A stretch of 38,070 bases of DNA, taken from NCBI GenBank assembly GCA_009921265.1, contig RFYV01000030.1:1-38070 (forward strand), given 5' to 3'. This DNA comes from Betaproteobacteria bacterium. Lineage in GTDB: Bacteria > Pseudomonadota > Gammaproteobacteria > Burkholderiales > Burkholderiaceae_C. Of the stretch, positions 33,276 through 38,070 are shown in pieces; position 1 is the stretch's first letter, and every line of letters begins with the position of its first letter. The position numbers and the translations under genes were made by a program. The notes under the pieces are model-generated. The model ran no database searches and was not told the origin of the DNA. It worked only from the letters and a program-made list of their open reading frames with translations.

Positions 33276-34079
33276 ATGAATCAACGAACCACACCCTACA
33301 AAATGTGGCATCAATCCATGACGGAACTCGAGGGATTGGGCGCGTACCGAGATTTTTTAATTGCCCATGCAAATTCCATGTTGGGACAATCGGCGACAGT
33401 TCAAGTCGAAGGTGTGCGCGCAGGGAGTTACCACGGCCGAACACCCACCTCTGCATTAGGTAATGCCTTTGTGTATCACCGAGTGCTCGATCAAATCATT
33501 GATAACGCGATTCATGCAGAGCGAAATGGATTTGATGCGTTTGTGATCGGATCTTTTAGCGAACCTTTTTTGAGAGAAATTCGATCAGCAGTCAATATTC
33601 CTGTGATTGGCATTTTGGAATCATCAATGTTGGTTTCATGTTCATTAGGTAAAAAAATTGCACCCATTGCCAACGCACCAGAAATTTCTTTTATTGTCCA
33701 GTCGGCTGTCGAAAAACATGGATTGCAAGAGCGCGTGTTGCAATCGGTATCGTTAGATCCTCCCATGCACGAAGCAGAAATGGTCGCTGCTGGAAAACCC
33801 CCAAAACCTGTTATTGAAGCTTTTTCTCGCGCAGCGCTCAATGCCATCACGCATCATGGTGCCGATGTGATTATTCCTGCTGAAGCGGTGTTGGCCACAT
33901 TGGTGATTGCCAATCAAATCAAAACACTGCACGGCGCGCCAGTTGTTGATGTGATTGCAGTTGCATGGCGTTATGCAGTCATGATGATTGAATTGAAAGA
34001 GCGTTGCGGCTTGGGTGTGAGCCGTGTCGGGTCTTATGCGCAAAGCGATCCCGCATTGATTGATTTAATGGTGCGATGA
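33276..34079 (+). CDS. Asp/Glu/hydantoin-racemase-fold protein lacking both catalytic Cys
   Basis: 267-residue protein with the two-lobed racemase/maleate-isomerase fold. The first lobe has FDAFVIGSFSEPFLREIR, where active racemases usually have Cys (VIGCFGDP), and here it is Ser. The second lobe has GADVIIPAEAVLATL, where relatives have a Cys (LGCAG) and here the text is PAE. ESSMLVSCSLGKKIAPI matches the loop between lobes but in a changed form. Cofactor-independent racemisation by a Cys pair is therefore unlikely. It may be a lyase, an isomerase with other residues or a binding protein. It sits between the broken reductase and a flavoprotein gene in the operon. Confidence 0.75.
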   Translation: MNQRTTPYKMWHQSMTELEGLGAYRDFLIAHANSMLGQSATVQVEGVRAGSYHGRTPTSALGNAFVYHRVLDQIIDNAIHAERNGFDAFVIGSFSEPFLREIRSAVNIPVIGILESSMLVSCSLGKKIAPIANAPEISFIVQSAVEKHGLQERVLQSVSLDPPMHEAEMVAAGKPPKPVIEAFSRAALNAITHHGADVIIPAEAVLATLVIANQIKTLHGAPVVDVIAVAWRYAVMMIELKERCGLGVSRVGSYAQSDPALIDLMVR

Positions 34080-34107
34080 TTTCATTGGAATGATATAGGA
34101 GTTTGAT

Positions 34108-35556
34108 ATGGCTAAGCATGAATTTGATTGTGTAGTTGCAGGTTGTGGTGTGGCTGGTTTGTCTGCTGCTGTTGCTGCAGCACAAAAAGGTGCTAAGGTG
34201 GCTGTGCTTGAGCGTGCCCCTCAAGAAGAGCGCGGTGGACAAAGTCGCTATACAGAAGCTTATTTGCGAATGAAAAGTCATTCAGATGTGAGCGATGATT
34301 TTGAAACCCATTTGGCAGAAAACGGCAGTGGCAGTATTGATCCCGAATGGATTGAGCGTAGCGCCGATTCGCAAGAAAAGGGTTTGATTCGAGGCTTGAG
34401 TATGCTAGACCCTCACTTCATTGAAACATTTGCCAATCAAGCAGGTCCTACCATTGAATGGCTCACAGGTTTGGGTGCACGATTTGAATTTTTGCCCACA
34501 CAATTTTTAACCAAGTCGCAACCGCGTTTGTTGCCCGTTGGTGGTGGTCAAAGTTTGGTTGATGTGTTAGCAAGTCAAGCAGAAAAATTAGGCGTCACAT
34601 TTTTTTATCAAACCACCGCCGTATCCTTGATTGAAAATAAGCAAGCGCAAGTGGTGGGTATTCGTGCACGAACGAGTGGCACGGGTATTCAAGAGTTTCA
34701 TGGCAAAGTGATGCTGGCCAGTGGTGGTTTTCAGGGCAATGCAGAATGGATGTCTCGCTATGTAGGGCCGCGCTCGGTGTATTTGAGGCCGATTTGTAAG
34801 GGCGGTTATTTCAATCGTGGTGAAGGCATAGGCATGGCATTGGATGTAGGTGCTGCCACTTGCGGTGACTTTGGTAGTTATCACGCTGAACCCGTTGATC
34901 CACGATCAGGTATATCAGAGCCTTCGGTTTTTATTTTCCCTTATGGTGTTTTGGTCAATCAAGATGGTGAGCGTTTTACCGATGAAGCGCCTGGAACAGT
35001 CGACGCCTTTTATGAACGCATCACGCGACGTATTTATGAACAAAAAGGGGGAATGGCTTGGGTGATTTTGGACGCGCGTCATCAACGCATTCCCAATTAT
35101 CGTTTGGGTATTCGTACCGATAAACCACCCATCGTTGCATCAACCATTTCTCAGCTTGCATCTTTGATTCAGGTACCCGTTGACGCATTGAATCAAACCA
35201 TACAAGCGTATAACCAAGGCTGCAGTGGTTCAGATTGGAAACCGTTGGAGTTGGATCACGTCAAGACAAAAGGCTTGAACCCACCCAAATCCAATTGGGC
35301 GTGCCCCTTAAATGAAGCGCCATTTCATGCTTATCCCATTATGTCTGCCAATGTATTTACGTTTGGCGGACTTAAGATTGATTCATCTGCGCGCGTGTTG
35401 CATGCGGATGGGGATGCGATTGAGGGTTTGTATGCTGCGGGTGAAATCGTTGGTACTTACTATGGCAATTACACAGGAGCCACGTCTGTTCTCAAAGGAT
35501 TGGTTTTTGGTCGCTTGGCTGGATTGCATGTGAGTTCATCGCTGAGTCATGTTTAA
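34108..35556 (+). CDS. FAD-dependent dehydrogenase (fumarate reductase / TcuA-like flavoprotein)
   Basis: 482-residue soluble flavoprotein of the FAD-binding-2 family (succinate dehydrogenase/fumarate reductase flavoprotein fold). The FAD motif is GCGVAG at 12-17, followed by AKVAVLERAP and ERGGQSRYTEAYLRMKS, which resembles the tricarballylate dehydrogenase (TcuA) group. The capping-domain text FTDEAPGTVDAFYE and the C-terminal GLYAAGEIVGTYYGNYTGATSVLKGLVFGRLAG complete the fold. It probably dehydrogenates a carboxylic acid at a C-C bond. No iron-sulfur or cytochrome partner is encoded here, so the electron acceptor is unclear. Confidence 0.85.
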   Translation: MAKHEFDCVVAGCGVAGLSAAVAAAQKGAKVAVLERAPQEERGGQSRYTEAYLRMKSHSDVSDDFETHLAENGSGSIDPEWIERSADSQEKGLIRGLSMLDPHFIETFANQAGPTIEWLTGLGARFEFLPTQFLTKSQPRLLPVGGGQSLVDVLASQAEKLGVTFFYQTTAVSLIENKQAQVVGIRARTSGTGIQEFHGKVMLASGGFQGNAEWMSRYVGPRSVYLRPICKGGYFNRGEGIGMALDVGAATCGDFGSYHAEPVDPRSGISEPSVFIFPYGVLVNQDGERFTDEAPGTVDAFYERITRRIYEQKGGMAWVILDARHQRIPNYRLGIRTDKPPIVASTISQLASLIQVPVDALNQTIQAYNQGCSGSDWKPLELDHVKTKGLNPPKSNWACPLNEAPFHAYPIMSANVFTFGGLKIDSSARVLHADGDAIEGLYAAGEIVGTYYGNYTGATSVLKGLVFGRLAGLHVSSSLSHV

Positions 35557-35577
35557 TCAATGAAAAAAGGCTAAATC

Positions 35578-36339
35578 ATGAATCAAGATTTTTTGGGACG
35601 CGTTGTTTGGGTCACGGGTGCCAACGGCGGTATCGGTCAAGCTGTTGTTCAGGAATTCAGGCGTCGTGGTGCAATAGTGATTGCATCTGATTTAAAAGCA
35701 GATGTATCAATAGAAAATTCTGATTTTTCAACTCAACAAAGCGTACAGCTAGACGTCACAAAACGCTCGCAAGTGCATGCATTGTTGCAGCGTATTGCGA
35801 CTCAATGCGGAACCGTTGATACCTTGATTAATGTGGCCGGTGTTGTATCTTTTGGTAGTGCGCAAGATTTATCTGAAGAGGAATGGGATCGTGTCATCGA
35901 TATCAATCTCAAGGGAAGTTTTTTAACATCTCAATCAGTTCTTACGGGTATGAAAGAAAAAAAATTCGGCCGCATTATTCAAATGGGTTCAGTGGTTGGA
36001 AAAAATGCGGGCAATGCCAGACCATGGATCGATCCAAACGAACAAGCCAGGGCAAGTAACGTGGCGTATGGTGTATCTAAGGCGGGTGTGCACATCATGA
36101 CTGGTTTTTTAGCCAGAGAAACGGCGTCTTTTGGTATTACAGTTAATGCGTTGGCGCCTGGGCCGATTGCAACTGAAATGACCAAAGGATTTCCTGATAA
36201 TTTGCGTGCATTAATTCCGGTAGGGCGTATGGGTGAAACGAATGATATTGTTCATGCGGTGATGTTTTTGGCACATCAAGACGCTGGATTTGTTACGGGT
36301 GAAATTTTGAACGTGAATGGTGGAATGTGGAGTGATTGA
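35578..36339 (+). CDS. SDR-family oxidoreductase (2)
   Basis: 253-residue short-chain dehydrogenase. The cofactor motif is TGANGGIG at 13-20, the NNAG motif is modified to NVAG (85-88), and the catalytic set is Ser138, Tyr164 and Lys168 (YGVSK). The segment GKNAGNARPWIDPNEQARASN between the serine and tyrosine is an insertion of about 10 residues relative to FabG. The C-terminus GEILNVNGGMWSD is typical. It follows the flavoprotein gene by 21 bases and precedes a Bug gene in the same operon. Confidence 0.88.
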   Translation: MNQDFLGRVVWVTGANGGIGQAVVQEFRRRGAIVIASDLKADVSIENSDFSTQQSVQLDVTKRSQVHALLQRIATQCGTVDTLINVAGVVSFGSAQDLSEEEWDRVIDINLKGSFLTSQSVLTGMKEKKFGRIIQMGSVVGKNAGNARPWIDPNEQARASNVAYGVSKAGVHIMTGFLARETASFGITVNALAPGPIATEMTKGFPDNLRALIPVGRMGETNDIVHAVMFLAHQDAGFVTGEILNVNGGMWSD

Positions 36340-36381
36340 TTACACTTGCACATGTTGTGATATTTATAAAAGGAGACTCAA

Positions 36382-37365
36382 ATGATCAAGCAAATTAAAA
36401 ATTGGATTGGTTTAGGAGCGGCAATGATGCTTGTTAGCAGCTTTGTTTTTGGACAAGACAAGTATCCCAGCAAGCCTGTTCGCATCATTGTTCCGTTTGC
36501 AGCAGGGGGCGCGACCGATGTGCTCACACGCATTGCAGCAAGCGAATTAACCAAACGATTGGGTCAAAGCTTTGTGGTCGATAACCTCACGGGTGCGGGT
36601 GGTCTCATTGGGGCGGCGCAAGCGATTCGATCCAAGCCAGACGGCTACACACTATTGGCGGGCTCTCCTGGTCCTATCACCATCATGCCTGTAATTAGCA
36701 AAACGCCCGTAAGCTTTGATGTAGAAAAAGACGTAGTGCCCATCACATTAATTGCAGACAGTCCAGGCGCGATGGTGGTTGGAAAAAATTCTCCCTACAA
36801 ATCCGTGCAAGAAGTGTTGGCTGCTGCGCGAGCCAATCCTGGAAAACTCTCTTGTGGCTCTTCAGGCGTTGGCGCATTCAGTCACCTCAATTGCGAATTG
36901 CTCAAATCATTAGCAAACATCAATGTGGTGCATATTCCTTATCGTGGTGCAGCTCCTGCATTGGTTGATTTGGTGGGTGGACAGTTTGATTTCATGATTG
37001 AAAATTACCCGTCACCACAAAAATTAATTGACTCCGGTGAGGCGCGTGCTTTGGGTGTTACATCACGTGTGCGTTTCCCTCTTAAGCCGACAACGCCAAC
37101 CTTGGTGGAATCGGGTGTTCCTGGGCACATCATGTCGGCATGGATTGGTTTGATGGCGCCCGCGGGCACGCCAAAAGACATTATTCAATTGCTTTATTCT
37201 GAATTGGCTACTGCGATGAGAGATCCTTCGGTTCAAAAACGCATGGCTGACATGGGTGTTGTGCCTGGTGGAAACACACCTGCAGAGTTTGGTGTTTATT
37301 TGGCAAATGAGCGAGAGACCTATAAAGCACTGTCTGCAAAAACAGGTTTAAAGGTCGATCAATAA
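36382..37365 (+). CDS. Bug/TctC-family tripartite tricarboxylate receptor (6)
   Basis: 327-residue periplasmic receptor, last gene of the long plus-strand operon, with a strong AAAGGAG ribosome site. The signal peptide ends ...SSFVFG before QDKYPSKP. Landmarks are RIIVPFAAGGATDVLTR, VDNLTGAGGLIGAAQAI, KPDGYTLLAGSPG and HIPYRGAAPALVDL. Convergent with the next SDR gene; the two stops are 3 bases apart with no terminator between them. Confidence 0.9.
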   Translation: MIKQIKNWIGLGAAMMLVSSFVFGQDKYPSKPVRIIVPFAAGGATDVLTRIAASELTKRLGQSFVVDNLTGAGGLIGAAQAIRSKPDGYTLLAGSPGPITIMPVISKTPVSFDVEKDVVPITLIADSPGAMVVGKNSPYKSVQEVLAAARANPGKLSCGSSGVGAFSHLNCELLKSLANINVVHIPYRGAAPALVDLVGGQFDFMIENYPSPQKLIDSGEARALGVTSRVRFPLKPTTPTLVESGVPGHIMSAWIGLMAPAGTPKDIIQLLYSELATAMRDPSVQKRMADMGVVPGGNTPAEFGVYLANERETYKALSAKTGLKVDQ

Positions 37366-37368
37366 GCT

Positions 37369-38070
37369 TTAATTGAATTTGCCTGCTGTAGCACCCGCAT
37401 CAATCATCATCATTTGCCCTGTGATGTTGATGGCAGCATCGGAGACCAAAAACACGGCCATGCGCGCAAAGTCATCTGCATTGGGTATGCGACCTAGAGG
37501 CAATGATTTTGCAGATTTTTCTAAGGATTGTTGAGCATCTGCACCCATATTTTCGATGGCCTGTCTAAAAAATGGTGTGTCGATAACAGTGGGTGCAATT
37601 CCATTAACGCGCACGCCAAGTGGGCCCATTTCTAAAGACAACGATTTGACGAGTCCAGCAATAGCGTGCTTGCTAGCGGTGTAGACGCTGCGATCAGCAC
37701 GGCCCATTACGCTTTGCAAGGAACCCGTGAGTAGCAAACTGGGTTGACGTCCATGGATCAAACTGCGCAAGGCCGCTTGAGCTGAAAAAATCGTTCCCAA
37801 TACATTGACCTCAATAACGGATCGAATATCTTTTTCTTGGGCCTCTAGCAAAGAACCCGAGAAGGGGACACCTGCATGGGCTAAAAAAATATCCAAGGGC
37901 CCGCCCAAGCATTGAACAGATTGCTCGATCAGTTTTTGGCATTGGGCCGGTTGGGTGATATCGCAAGCCAATACGTGAAGCAGGGTGTTATTGGCGCCCA
38001 ATTGTTGAAAAGCTTTCTCTAAGGCAAAGAGGTCGGTGTCGGCAATCACCACATGGGCCCCTGCGTTTAA
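37369..38070 (-). CDS. SDR-family oxidoreductase (3), 5' end beyond right edge
   Basis: The frame is open to base 38070 and reads LNAGAHVVIADTDLFAL, the strand after the TGxxxGxG loop, so the cofactor motif and start lie outside the window. The visible 233 residues include AHAG (for NNAG), the catalytic Ser in LLTGSLQSVMG, YTASK with Tyr and Lys, and a C-terminus GQMMMIDAGATAGKFN. An in-frame GTG at 38052 would leave a protein without the nucleotide-binding loop and is not taken as the start. Asp at the end of the second strand (VVIADTD) suggests NAD. Confidence 0.87.
   Translation of the reverse strand, partial: LNAGAHVVIADTDLFALEKAFQQLGANNTLLHVLACDITQPAQCQKLIEQSVQCLGGPLDIFLAHAGVPFSGSLLEAQEKDIRSVIEVNVLGTIFSAQAALRSLIHGRQPSLLLTGSLQSVMGRADRSVYTASKHAIAGLVKSLSLEMGPLGVRVNGIAPTVIDTPFFRQAIENMGADAQQSLEKSAKSLPLGRIPNADDFARMAVFLVSDAAINITGQMMMIDAGATAGKFN

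Noticed and set aside
13191-38070. Genomic island bounded by tRNA-Cys with a phage or integrase
   Set aside because: No integrase, transposase, direct repeat of the tRNA 3' end or insertion sequence was seen in the window.
1-38070. CRISPR arrays or tandem repeat blocks
   Set aside because: No regularly spaced repeats were found on reading through the sequence.

Overview
The window looks like chromosomal DNA of a betaproteobacterium, most likely order Burkholderiales. The grounds are the syntenic block tRNA-Leu - tig - clpP - clpX - lon, a hopanoid-type squalene module (hpnC-hpnD-hpnE), and a large number of Bug/TctC-type periplasmic solute receptors, a family typical of that order. Base composition is moderate in GC and A/T-rich for the order, which would fit a freshwater or marine lineage. 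That placement is inference, because no rRNA or species marker is present.

Layout. (1) 1-2244, minus strand: hpnC, hpnD and the 5' part of hpnE (cut by the left edge), the three-enzyme route from farnesyl diphosphate to squalene. (2) 2364-6606, plus: an RND efflux adaptor lipoprotein and its inner-membrane pump, divergent from hpnCDE and without an outer-membrane channel gene. (3) 6708-12883, plus: tRNA-Leu(TAG), tig, clpP, clpX, lon, tRNA-Gly(GCC), a strong terminator and tRNA-Cys(GCA), forming the protein-folding and protein-turnover core. (4) 12884-13190: a gap of about 300 bases with a perfect hairpin and one doubtful small ORF. (5) 13191-38070: an accessory catabolic and transport region that runs past the right edge.

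The accessory region holds six Bug receptors, a TRAP transporter (dctPQM), a molybdate ABC transporter (modABC) coupled to an SDR gene, an enzyme resembling 6-oxocamphor hydrolase, two COG3618-type amidohydrolases, a 3-hydroxyisobutyrate-dehydrogenase-type reductase, a PdxA-family dehydrogenase, an SMP-30 lactonase, a class III CoA-transferase, a racemase-fold protein without its catalytic cysteines, a flavoprotein dehydrogenase and two further SDRs. Apparent units are: a decayed beta-lactamase-fold hydrolase gene plus Bug (minus); Bug (plus); crotonase plus Bug (minus); SDR-modABC (minus); amidohydrolase-reductase-TRAP (plus); pdxA-like plus Bug (minus); and a nine-gene operon from 28050 to 37365 (plus). 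Together they suggest uptake and stepwise oxidation, hydrolysis and CoA activation of organic acids, perhaps ring-cleavage or lactone intermediates. No substrate can be named from sequence alone.

Two genes are broken: the beta-lactamase-fold hydrolase (two nonsense codons and two frameshifts) and an aldo/keto reductase (internal deletion plus frameshift). No transcription-factor gene was found anywhere in the window, although several operator-like palindromes lie in the divergent promoter regions.
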